Assembly: GCA_018263365.1 (NCBI GenBank)
Contig: JAANXI010000006.1
Span: forward strand, 1 to 14,833
Reading direction: 5' to 3'
Origin: Fidelibacterota bacterium
Lineage (GTDB): Bacteria; Fidelibacterota; JAANXI01
Length of the DNA: 14,833 nt
This document shows positions 1 through 6,726 of the stretch, one piece after another; positions within the stretch are counted from its first letter, which is position 1, and every line of letters starts with the position of its first letter. The translations under genes and the position numbers were made by a program. The notes under the pieces are model-generated. The model was not told where the DNA came from, did not search any database, and saw only the letters and a list, made by a program, of their open reading frames with translations.

Positions 1-16
1 TGTGCTCTTCCGATCT
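1..16. other. Illumina adapter remnant at left end
   Basis: The first 16 bases equal the 3' end of the standard Illumina index/Read 2 adapter (ending GCTCTTCCGATCT). A related 13-base adapter core in the opposite orientation closes the other end of the window. This is library-construction sequence, not genome. Genuine sequence starts at 17, inside an open reading frame on the minus strand, and any translation through 1-16 is artificial. Confidence 0.96.
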
Positions 17-1179
17 TCGGCCTGCGGATACCCGTACGGGCCACTTGACAGCATCATAATCCAGCTATTGGGATCCGCCGGAAACCATTGGTATGTCGCA
101 TTGCCATTGTCGAAATGTGTCTCTGTGCCAGGATTACTCGGCTGTACATTCGCCTGCATCATGTTATAACGCTCTTCATCATTCTGCGGCATTCGGTAGT
201 CCGGATAATCCGAATTTACAGCTGAAGTCCAGACCCATTGCCGGTAATAACTGTCCCACACATTTCTTGAGATGTTTGAGCCCAGCGATTTCATTCCGAT
301 GTAGCTTTCGGCCCAGCCATTATCACCATCAACATCGAACTGATATGCGATATCGAGCGGATAACCGTTTTCATCCGGCATGGTGTCAAATCCGTCCAGA
401 TTATCATACCAGGTCCATCCGCCGCCGGGTTCATAAATACTGGTGTAATTCATATTGCCTACCGAACAGTCCATCCAGATCCCGGTGAATAGGTTTTTGA
501 TGTCATACCCGCTCGTTGTAATTTCGTCTGATATATTTTTGATGGTGTAATTCAACAGGACAAAAGAATTGGCAAAGGTGTAATTCCAATTATACGCCTC
601 AAGGTGTACCTGAATTCCCAGGGGTGTGTGGGTATCTCCCAATCCCGCCGTACTGGTATCAGTAAAATTCGTAACAAAATCTTCATGAGATACAGCTGAT
701 GGAGAAAAATACTTGTTCGTTCGAATGCTGGAACGAATTTCTATGGAATCACCGGGTTGTCCTGCCGGTTTGTACTCAAATCCCTCCTCACCGTAATCGA
801 AGACACCATCGACAATGGCGGTGCTGACCCGGCTCTCGTTTCCAACCAGGCCACCGATCCAGAGACCTGCATAGGAGAAGTGAGAAACCTGCTTTTTCGG
901 TTGCGGGTTATACTGTTGATACAGCGCTGAGGGTTGATCTTCATTGTTCCATCCTTCGCCGAGAATACCAAAATTGGTCACAGTCATGCCAAATTCCGCA
1001 GCAGTAGTCCAATTGTTATAATCGTTGGCAGGCAGGCTATCAACATTCACTCGATGCATGATCGATTGTTGTTGAGAGCGCAGTGGTTGACCGGAAATTA
1101 CAAACGGAATCCAGCAAAGAAGGACTACACTTACAAAGAAATTTTTATACAGCAATTGCGGAAGATTTTTGTTCATCAT
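17..1179 (-). CDS. Large secreted protein, N-terminal fragment (5' partial gene), unknown function
   Basis: I translated this by hand: from the ATG at 1179-1177 the frame stays open to the fragment end, giving about 387 residues with no stop, so the C-terminus is missing. A second ATG follows directly. The N-terminus is a signal peptide (basic start, then a core around LLYKNFFVSVVLLCWIPFV) with probable cleavage at ISG|QPLRS, leaving Gln at +1. The mature part is rich in Gly, Asn, Asp and aromatic residues and holds VTNFGILGEGWN near residue 65, AGLWIGG near residue 105, and a segment around residue 270 reading AYQFDVDGDNGWAES. From memory, similar openings occur in large secreted proteins of Marinimicrobia/KSB1-type genomes that often end in a FlgD- or T9SS-like domain; the relevant end is absent here. 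No clear Shine-Dalgarno precedes the ATG. A terminator and an AT-rich spacer separate it from the asparaginase gene, so it is probably transcribed on its own. Confidence 0.8.
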
Positions 1180-1327
1180 TGTGAGTGAGAAACGTAATAC
1201 AATTGAACGCCTAAAGCAAGATTCGCTTGGCAATTTTATGTATAAAAATTGTGAAAATCATTCGCATACAATTCTAAATGCGTTTGAAAATAATTGTAAA
1301 AATAATCACGAAGAAAATAAAAAGATT
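1180..1327 (-). promoter_or_regulatory. AT-rich upstream region of the secreted-protein gene
   Basis: This spacer is much more AT-rich than the surrounding genes and lies between the asparaginase terminator and the ATG at 1179, so it should hold the promoter of the secreted-protein gene. It contains a perfect 7-bp inverted repeat (CAATTTT 1231-1237, AAAATTG 1245-1251, 7-base loop) and a second repeat ACAATT 1268-1273 / AATTGT 1292-1297. I could not fix a convincing -35/-10 pair or a Bacteroidota-type TAnnTTTG box. Confidence 0.4.
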
Positions 1328-1348
1328 CCCACCATTTGATCTGGTGGG
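1328..1348 (-). terminator. Rho-independent terminator after the asparaginase gene
   Basis: CCCACCA (1328-1334) and TGGTGGG (1342-1348) form a perfect 7-bp GC-rich stem with a 7-base loop, 25 bases beyond the asparaginase stop at 1374. Read on the minus strand, the stem is followed by AATCTTTTTATTTTC, a good U-tract. On the plus strand it is followed after a few bases by seven T, so it could act in both directions. Confidence 0.85.
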
Positions 1349-1373
1349 GTGTCTGTTTTTTTCTCCCTCATTT

Positions 1374-2348
1374 TCAGATGATCTCTATTGCAACCCGCCC
1401 CACATGCACCCCACGGTGATTCGTGATCTCCGGGGCGTAGTAACTTTCGAGGTCCGGGTAATCGGCAGGATTGAACCAGCCGAGCATTTCCATAATATGT
1501 AAGGCAGCGGCGGCGCTGACGCGCTTGGACCCGTCCAGCACCTTGAGGGCGAGGCCATACGTATCGCCGTTTCTTCGAATACCCAGCCCGCGGACGCCCT
1601 CGGCACCGACCTTGGATACAACGCTCCCATTCACCGCCTGCATAAAATCCGTATCAAATCGATTCTTGCCTGCAACCATGTACGGCTCGCTCGTCATTGC
1701 GTAATAAATGGTATCGAGATACGGATCAACTTCGCCGGCCAGTCGCTGAAATCCGATGGCCAGCTCCTTTAATGACATATAAAACGTCGGCACGGAGCAG
1801 CCGTCGATGCCGACCTCGACACCCTGGCGGCCGATTATCGATTCCAAATATTCCCGGATCTGCCGCTGGAGCGGATGCGCCGGATCAATGTAATCATCGG
1901 TGGGAAACCCCTGATGCTTACATGCCAGCAACATGCCGGTGTGCTTGCCCGAACAGTTGTTGTGGTATTCCGTAATTGTCTCATTGGACTTGAGGAGGGA
2001 TTCCGCAGTCTCCGTATCCATGGGATTGTGAATACCGCAGAGCAGTTGCTCGCGATGCACTCCGGTCCGCTTATGGATATTCCGCACCGTGTTCACATGA
2101 ATCTCTTCGCCGTTATGGGAAGCACAACAGAGCGCCAATTCGGCCGGTGTCAGATCGTAAGCATCCGCCGCGCCAGATTCCACGAGCGGATACACCTGAA
2201 ACGGCTTGGCGCTGGATCGGATATACGTCTGATATTCCGGTTGCTCAGTTTCAAAGAGAAACTCCTGATCCCTGTTTACAACAATCGCTTCGATCCGATG
2301 GATACTTTCGACTCTTCCGCCGCGAATAACCTTCCCGAGAACTCGCAT
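1374..2348 (-). CDS. L-asparaginase, type III (Rhizobium etli AnsA/ReAV-like, Asparaginase_II family)
   Basis: Hydrolyses L-asparagine to aspartate and ammonia; cytoplasmic, with no signal peptide. The 324-residue length suits the family. Diagnostic segments occur in order: RSSAKPFQ (the Ser45-x-x-Lys48 pair, like the nucleophile/base tandem of ReAV), CCASHNGE with Ser77, NNCSGKHTGML with Cys132 and Lys135, DGCSVPTF with Cys184, and VSKVGAEG with Lys246. In ReAV the two cysteines and the lysine between them bind zinc, and all are kept here, so I expect an active enzyme. I prefer the ATG at 2348 (GGGGCGG lies just upstream); an in-frame GTG at 2354 would add two residues. The gene lies 85 bases after the PdxJ-like gene, in the same direction, and ends at the hairpin terminator 1328-1348. 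It is not the type I/II fold of E. coli AnsA/AnsB. Very sure of the family. Confidence 0.95.
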   Translation of the reverse strand: MRVLGKVIRGGRVESIHRIEAIVVNRDQEFLFETEQPEYQTYIRSSAKPFQVYPLVESGAADAYDLTPAELALCCASHNGEEIHVNTVRNIHKRTGVHREQLLCGIHNPMDTETAESLLKSNETITEYHNNCSGKHTGMLLACKHQGFPTDDYIDPAHPLQRQIREYLESIIGRQGVEVGIDGCSVPTFYMSLKELAIGFQRLAGEVDPYLDTIYYAMTSEPYMVAGKNRFDTDFMQAVNGSVVSKVGAEGVRGLGIRRNGDTYGLALKVLDGSKRVSAAAALHIMEMLGWFNPADYPDLESYYAPEITNHRGVHVGRVAIEII

Positions 2349-2433
2349 GGACACCGCCCCTGTTTTAAATAAATGTCAACATACCCGATATGAAATACGC
2401 TTGATTCGACGGATCAAAAGCAGGCTAAGATAT

Positions 2434-3123
2434 TTATTTGATTAAAAAGAGGAAGTCCCGCAACGCATTCTCTAAGCCGATAAACAGCGATTTCCCAAGG
2501 ATGGCCCGGCCCACCACGATTGTTTCTACCGGCTCCAGGGCAGCGATATCCCGGAAATTCTGGTAATTCAGTCCACCGGAGACGATCACGCCGATCTCAT
2601 ATTTATGCGCAATCCGGGCCACATTTGAAACTTTTTCCAGCTCTTCCAGACGTTCTTCGTGTGTTTTGGCCTTGACGAACGGCAGGCTGTTAATTTCCAC
2701 GTAATCCGCACCCAGCTTGTATGCGCGCTTCAACTGCTTCACATCGCTGGCAATGCGCACGGAGACCGCCATGGATTTCACGGGACGCACCTGCGAAAAC
2801 ACCTGTTTCAGATCGGTCGAACCCCGCAGATCCAGACATTCGTCCCCCCGGTGTGGATCGATGAACGTTACCATATCCGGCGGGTGAGTCATGACCGATT
2901 CAATCGCCTTCTCTGTGATGGGGATGTGCCAGTTGAACCGGGTATTCGTGGTTTCCAGGATCAGGCGGGCATGGCGGGATTCGCCATCTTTGGACGTGAC
3001 GCTGACACTATCGACACCGGCCAGCTCAGCAATACCGGCCGCCATCACCGGATCGACGCCGGAGACTTCCAGCTTGGTCTGCATCTGTGCGAAAGGATCG
3101 AGATTTAATTCCAACAGCGGCAT
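2434..3123 (-). CDS. PdxJ-like TIM-barrel protein, active-site motifs degenerate
   Basis: The 229-residue chain aligns along its whole length with pyridoxine 5'-phosphate synthase (PdxJ, about 240 residues), the last step of DXP-dependent vitamin B6 synthesis. Shared framework: the beta-1 segment ELNLD, DPVMAAGIAELAGVD (24-38), TRFN, YVEIN, GLNYQNFRDIAAL and AILGKSLFIGLENALRD at the end. The signature residues differ: NxDH has become NLDP (Pro10), the VHLRED stretch is VTSKDG (42-47), NLEMA is NWHIP (64-68), the His of EIHTG is Asn145, AGHGL is VSGGL (181-185) and GHAII is GRAIL (205-209). Glu143 and the first Asp survive. It may bind a phosphate ligand without the classical reaction, or do a new one; genuine B6 synthesis is doubtful. 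The start is firm: AAGGAG lies 5 bases before the ATG. It follows the deacetylase gene by 39 bases. No pdxA or dxs partner is in view. Confidence 0.8.
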   Translation of the reverse strand: MPLLELNLDPFAQMQTKLEVSGVDPVMAAGIAELAGVDSVSVTSKDGESRHARLILETTNTRFNWHIPITEKAIESVMTHPPDMVTFIDPHRGDECLDLRGSTDLKQVFSQVRPVKSMAVSVRIASDVKQLKRAYKLGADYVEINSLPFVKAKTHEERLEELEKVSNVARIAHKYEIGVIVSGGLNYQNFRDIAALEPVETIVVGRAILGKSLFIGLENALRDFLFLIK

Positions 3124-3162
3124 AAGGACTCCTTGGTTGCCTTACAGGTCGTTGAATTACGG

Positions 3163-4251
3163 TTACAGAACAACCTCCGGATATTCCAGAACTTCTGAGA
3201 TTCGGGCAAAACGAATTCCCTGCTGTTCATAATATGGAATATAACGCTTCAGGACTTCCAGTGTTAACTTTTTATTGTGGCCGATGCCCACTGCCTGTCC
3301 CTTTTCGAGTGCTTTGTCCACCAGCTCTTCCAGCTGGGCCTTTATATAGGTGGTATCTGGTTTGTTATCCAGAAACACGACACGCTTCGCCGTGGGGACC
3401 TGCAATTTGGTCGCCAGTTCATAACCGACGGTTTCATTGGTCGTGTAACTATCTACAAAAAAACTATCCTTATCCTTCAGGATATGAAGCACGGTCTGCA
3501 TCAGTTGTGGATCCTCCGTTGCCAGAGAGCCCTGGTGATTGTTCATCCCGGTGGCCATTGGCAGTTCCTGAAAAGCCCGCTCCAGCCGCTGGATGACCTC
3601 CCGGTTTGGCATCCCGGATTTCAGAATAAATTCCTCTTCGCCTCCGGAATAATCATGCGGCTCCATCGGCATGTGGATCATCACATCAAATCCACGCTTT
3701 GCTGCTTCTCGTGCAATAGTTTGGGAATATTCGTGTCCCGGGATCACGGAGAACGTGATCTTCGGCGACAGTTCCAGAAAGCCCTCAATTATCTCATTAT
3801 TATAGTAGCCAAAGTCATCGATAATGATGCCGATAGTTGCCCGGGCCGGATGCGCCTTTCGCGTCAGCAGAATACGGCCCAACGGCTTGCCTTTGTACGC
3901 CACGCCATACGCACGGATATTGCCTTTTTCCACCCGATCGATTATGGAAAATTCGGCGCTCACTACCTTTTCAAATCGCCGGGTTAATTCCGATACATTC
4001 TCATCCGGCGTGTAACTGAACTGGATCTCCGGAATTTCATCATCCGTTTGTTGGATACCCTCCAGCTGCAAATCCAGTCCCGCCTTCAGGAGCTCCCGGG
4101 GCAGTTGCTCCCGAAAAGTGTCACCCGCCGCCTGATAGGCTGCGGCGGAAACATTCGTCTGGGAGCGCAGGAACCAAAACAGAACGCCGACCAAAAGAAC
4201 GCCAACGCCGACGAAGATGATCAGCAGTTGTTTTTCATCGTTGCCAGTCAT
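3163..4251 (-). CDS. Membrane-anchored divergent polysaccharide deacetylase (YibQ/DUF610 family)
   Basis: A 362-residue protein with one N-terminal transmembrane segment (about residues 8-28) and no cleavage site, so it is probably tethered to the inner membrane facing the periplasm. A ~100-residue linker region precedes the catalytic-type fold at about 138-355. YibQ-family landmarks are all present: IIIDDFG (Asp145, Asp146), HMPMEP (His193), GMNNHQGS (residues 235-242, His239), FFVDSYTT (Asp267), LDNKPDTTYI (Asp295) and GIGH (His325). The family is a divergent branch of NodB-like carbohydrate esterases whose substrate is poorly known; a peptidoglycan or other envelope glycan is the usual guess. 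The ATG start has GGA about 7 bases upstream. It lies 70 bases after the second small lipoprotein gene and 39 before the PdxJ-like gene. Family assignment is secure, substrate is not. Confidence 0.92.
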   Translation of the reverse strand: MTGNDEKQLLIIFVGVGVLLVGVLFWFLRSQTNVSAAAYQAAGDTFREQLPRELLKAGLDLQLEGIQQTDDEIPEIQFSYTPDENVSELTRRFEKVVSAEFSIIDRVEKGNIRAYGVAYKGKPLGRILLTRKAHPARATIGIIIDDFGYYNNEIIEGFLELSPKITFSVIPGHEYSQTIAREAAKRGFDVMIHMPMEPHDYSGGEEEFILKSGMPNREVIQRLERAFQELPMATGMNNHQGSLATEDPQLMQTVLHILKDKDSFFVDSYTTNETVGYELATKLQVPTAKRVVFLDNKPDTTYIKAQLEELVDKALEKGQAVGIGHNKKLTLEVLKRYIPYYEQQGIRFARISEVLEYPEVVL

Positions 4252-4321
4252 GTATTATCCAAATCCACTCTGCACTGAAAACAGGTCAAAAATTTAACAA
4301 AAATACGCACAATCGCTATGG

Positions 4322-4873
4322 TTAAAATATCGACTCATCAATCCACTGAAAGATGCGCCATTTTTGGTCGGCAGAGGATTTGCGAAAATAAAAGACCGCG
4401 TTCCCGGTGATGCTGATCTCCTGTTCGAGTGTGAGCTCAAAGCTTTTGCTGATGAGCGCCTGGTTATAGCCGGTAAACGACGAATCCCGCCAGGTGCTGT
4501 CCTGCGGTACCATCCGATAGGCGCTGTCCACGGTACTGTTCCAGATCACGTTAATATTATCGAACACCCGGAACATATTCGCCGTGGTGCGCAACTCCAG
4601 ATCCCGTCCCCACGATTCATAACGCCCCGATCCGCCGGCATCCGGATCGTAGTAGGTAAAGACGAACGATGAGTCGATGATGCGGCTGTACACCAGCGAA
4701 TCATGGAAAATATACGCATACCGGAAATTGACCAGCACATCCTCAGGCGTCTGTTGTTCGGTAATAAACACATCCGACTCGCCGCCAATCGCGCCCACTT
4801 TCGGCGCAAAGATGTTGGAGCAAGCCACTGTAAACAGACCTCCGGCGATGAGTAACGCTCCCCACAATTTCAT
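4322..4873 (-). CDS. Small lipoprotein B, paralogue of the preceding lipoprotein
   Basis: I start this 183-residue protein at the ATG 4873-4871, two bases after the stop of the preceding gene. The frame stays open further up, but the extra residues overlap that gene and would bury the signal. From this start it is a classic lipoprotein: MKLWGALLIAGGLFTVAC with the lipobox Cys at 18, followed by SNIF. The mature part carries TPEDVLVNFRYAY, a central region with many Asp, Ser and aromatic residues, and a C-terminal AVFYFRKSSADQKWRIFQW segment. The same layout is found in the gene just upstream (TPKQVLTNMENAV and a W-x-I-x-x-W end), so the two look like tandem duplicates. I do not recognise a named family; the size and the helix-then-strands pattern would allow an NTF2/SnoaL-like fold (a guess). 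Probably attached to the outer or inner membrane. Confidence 0.83.
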   Translation of the reverse strand: MKLWGALLIAGGLFTVACSNIFAPKVGAIGGESDVFITEQQTPEDVLVNFRYAYIFHDSLVYSRIIDSSFVFTYYDPDAGGSGRYESWGRDLELRTTANMFRVFDNINVIWNSTVDSAYRMVPQDSTWRDSSFTGYNQALISKSFELTLEQEISITGNAVFYFRKSSADQKWRIFQWIDESIF

Positions 4874-4875
4874 GA

Positions 4876-5463
4876 CTAAAACCCGGCCTTCAGTTCGCTC
4901 CAGGTCGGCATGGTTTCTTCCTTGAAATCCTCCCAGCGATGGATGACCCAATTGCGCTGCGTTTCGTTCCGGCTGAAGGTAAAAATCGCCCGGCCGCTGA
5001 CATCTCTGGGCAGGTTTTCTTTGGTATGATGTACGCGCAATTCATACAAAATTTCCACCTGCGCCGAATCGCTGGTTTCGTACTGCTCGGATTTATCGCT
5101 GAACACCAACTGGTAAAGGGAGTCCCTGGGCACATTGCTCTCCATCTCCTGAAAGACGCGCTTCTCATCGGCCCGGCTCCAGTCAGCAAACACCTGTGGG
5201 TAGTTAGCCAGCGTTTCGTGATCCGGCACAAACCGGAACGGCTTTTCCCCCGCCGTGGAATCGCTGAGACACCGCATAAAATTATCTGCATTCTGCTCCA
5301 GCACGGCGTTCTCCATATTTGTGAGTACCTGTTTCGGCGTCGTAGGGGGCTGCCACTGGCTGCTGGTGTGCTGCTCCGGCTCTTCCACCGGACGAATATC
5401 GAACAGGGAATCACATCCCGTGATCATTAGTGTAAATATGGTGAACGCAAACAGGGTACGCAT
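4876..5463 (-). CDS. Small lipoprotein A, paralogue of the following lipoprotein
   Basis: A 195-residue lipoprotein. The signal MRTLFAFTIFTLMITGC ends in a clear lipobox with Cys17, and the mature start is CDSLFD. In E. coli an Asp at +2 would favour inner-membrane retention, but that rule does not hold across FCB bacteria. After a proline-rich linker comes TPKQVLTNMENAVLEQNAD, then a charged middle, then a C-terminal strand region AIFTFSRNETQRNWVIHRW, matching the layout of lipoprotein B downstream. Only two bases (TC) separate its TAG stop from the next ATG, so the pair should be co-translated. No strong Shine-Dalgarno precedes the ATG at 5463. It lies 63 bases after the second PorV-family gene. 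Function unknown; secreted-envelope location is well supported by the lipobox. Confidence 0.84.
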   Translation of the reverse strand: MRTLFAFTIFTLMITGCDSLFDIRPVEEPEQHTSSQWQPPTTPKQVLTNMENAVLEQNADNFMRCLSDSTAGEKPFRFVPDHETLANYPQVFADWSRADEKRVFQEMESNVPRDSLYQLVFSDKSEQYETSDSAQVEILYELRVHHTKENLPRDVSGRAIFTFSRNETQRNWVIHRWEDFKEETMPTWSELKAGF

Positions 5464-5526
5464 GGCGCCGCAAAGTACGAACGGGGTGTACGAATGTCAA
5501 TCGGCCGGAAACAGATTATGGAAATA

Positions 5527-6444
5527 TCAGAGCAGTAAATGCACCGAAAACTGGTGGGGCGTTCCGAGCTGATGCCGGGGCAGAACGAGCCCATAGTCGA
5601 AGATCAGATTGTGCCACCGGATGCCCGCACCAAAGGAGGGTATGACAGCATCATTCACGTATTGCAGGCCGCCGCGGACGGCGAAAAATCTTTGATACAC
5701 AAATTCGTATCCGCCGCTGAAGGCAAGAAGGTCATCCAAATATGCTGCCGCATCCACGAACATGTTATAATCAATATTGATCTCCGGGATATCCCGCGAA
5801 ATGCCCATACCTACCTGCAATGAAGTCGGTAGCGGTGTCGACTCATTGTGGAGCTTTCCCATGCCTCCAAGATGATTAAGTGTAGCCCCAAACCGGAGCT
5901 GATCGGAGTATTCATACTGGACTCCCAGCGAGACGCTGCCACCGCTGGCCATATCGTAATAGATCTTTTCGTAGAGATAATCAATACGCGCCCCCGCGGA
6001 AATTTTGGGCGTCAAGGCCCGGCTCCCGTGTACACCGGCCCGCAGATAATGCGCACCGAATTCGCCCAGCGGCTCGTCCAAAGCCCGGTTATCGCGCAAC
6101 TCAAATCCCGTGAGATTCACCGATGTTATCGAGGTGCTCCAGTTCCACCCGTAGGCTGGAAAGGCAATGCCTAAAAATTCAATGCCTGCCTCGGCATACC
6201 AGATTGAGTGCCCTGCCTGTACAATAGTGCCTGGATCTTCCGCGTAAATAGCCGGGTTCATCAGGTAGATTCCCGGTCCCATTTGTCCCGACTGTTCTCC
6301 AAGTCCAACACCGGAACCGCCCAGCGCGGACAGCCGGCTGTCCGGGTTCACCTGTAAAAAGGCTAATCCGGAAGCGCGGTACTCCTGGGAATATCCAAGA
6401 GATGTAAGGCAAAGCAAAGAAAGCGTAAGTACAATTTTTTTCAT
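5527..6444 (-). CDS. PorV/PorQ-family outer-membrane beta-barrel protein (copy 2)
   Basis: A 305-residue barrel of the PorV/PorQ (UPF0164) family. From the chosen ATG at 6444 the protein opens with a clean signal peptide MKKIVLTLSLLCLTSLGYS and predicted cleavage before QEYRASG, giving Gln at +1. An upstream ATG at 6477 would add 11 residues before the lysines and is less likely. The N-terminal family segment is FLQVNPDSRLSALGGSGVGL, followed by LMNPA (the usual YNPA-type motif) and then repeated amphipathic strands ending in HQFSVHLLL. In type IX secretion PorV carries substrates from the SprA pore to the attachment complex; whether this copy does so or serves another role cannot be read from the sequence. 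A 282-base gap with hairpins separates it from the other PorV-family gene, and small lipoprotein A follows after 63 bases. Confidence 0.86.
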   Translation of the reverse strand: MKKIVLTLSLLCLTSLGYSQEYRASGLAFLQVNPDSRLSALGGSGVGLGEQSGQMGPGIYLMNPAIYAEDPGTIVQAGHSIWYAEAGIEFLGIAFPAYGWNWSTSITSVNLTGFELRDNRALDEPLGEFGAHYLRAGVHGSRALTPKISAGARIDYLYEKIYYDMASGGSVSLGVQYEYSDQLRFGATLNHLGGMGKLHNESTPLPTSLQVGMGISRDIPEINIDYNMFVDAAAYLDDLLAFSGGYEFVYQRFFAVRGGLQYVNDAVIPSFGAGIRWHNLIFDYGLVLPRHQLGTPHQFSVHLLL

Positions 6445-6575
6445 GGGGTCCACTATAATTCCAAGGTTTCTATTCATTTTTTAACCTGAATGATTTATAA
6501 ATCCGACTTTCTGATTAGGTAATCCGGGTGCCTCCGGTGTATTCTGTGCAAGTGGGCGACTCGCAGTAAAATTGG

Positions 6576-6603
6576 GTAGAGAGGTGCCACGGCACGTCTC
6601 TAC
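6576..6603. repeat. 28-base extragenic palindrome
   Basis: GTAGAGAGGTGCC (6576-6588) pairs with GGCACGTCTCTAC (6591-6603) over 13 positions with a single G-G mismatch and a 2-base loop. It lies between two PorV-family genes and has no adjacent T-tract on either strand, so it looks like a REP-type dispersed palindrome or structured mRNA spacer rather than a terminator. Similar GTAGAGACGTGCC-type palindromes are, from memory, dispersed in several bacterial groups. Confidence 0.7.
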
Positions 6604-6675
6604 AAAGGTATGTTGTTTTGCCGGTTATCATATTTTTTCAGTATTAATCAGTGTTTATCCTTCGTTGCCGTGTTC

Positions 6676-6704
6676 ACCCGGTGAAATACGGTATTCCACC
6701 GGGT
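6676..6704. repeat. Hairpin 22 bases after the first PorV-family gene
   Basis: ACCCGGTG (6676-6683) and CACCGGGT (6697-6704) are perfect complements. The pairing continues past one A-C mismatch with AAT/ATT (6685-6687, 6693-6695), closing on a small ACGGT loop. On the minus strand the bases after it (GAACACGGC) are not U-rich, so it is not a canonical intrinsic terminator. It could protect the 3' end of the propeller-PorV mRNA or mark a processing site. Confidence 0.65.
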
Positions 6705-6726
6705 AAATCTGTGTTCTATTTATCAT

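Noticed and set aside
93..488. Plus-strand open frame near the left end (131 codons), Cys/His-rich
   Set aside because: It lies opposite the secreted-protein fragment, whose frame is open across the whole stretch and has a proper signal peptide. The Cys/His content is not arranged as any metal-binding motif I know.
2401..2417. Inverted repeat TTGAT/ATCAA after the PdxJ-like gene
   Set aside because: Only 5 bp, AT-rich, with no U-tract on the minus strand; too weak for a terminator.
3277..3987. Open frame on the plus strand (236 codons) opposite the deacetylase gene
   Set aside because: Antisense to the conserved YibQ motifs, His/Arg/Gln-rich with no recognisable domain or signal; a shadow frame.
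4322..4951. Longer version of small lipoprotein B starting at 4951
   Set aside because: The first 26 residues overlap the preceding gene and would place the hydrophobic signal and lipobox internally.
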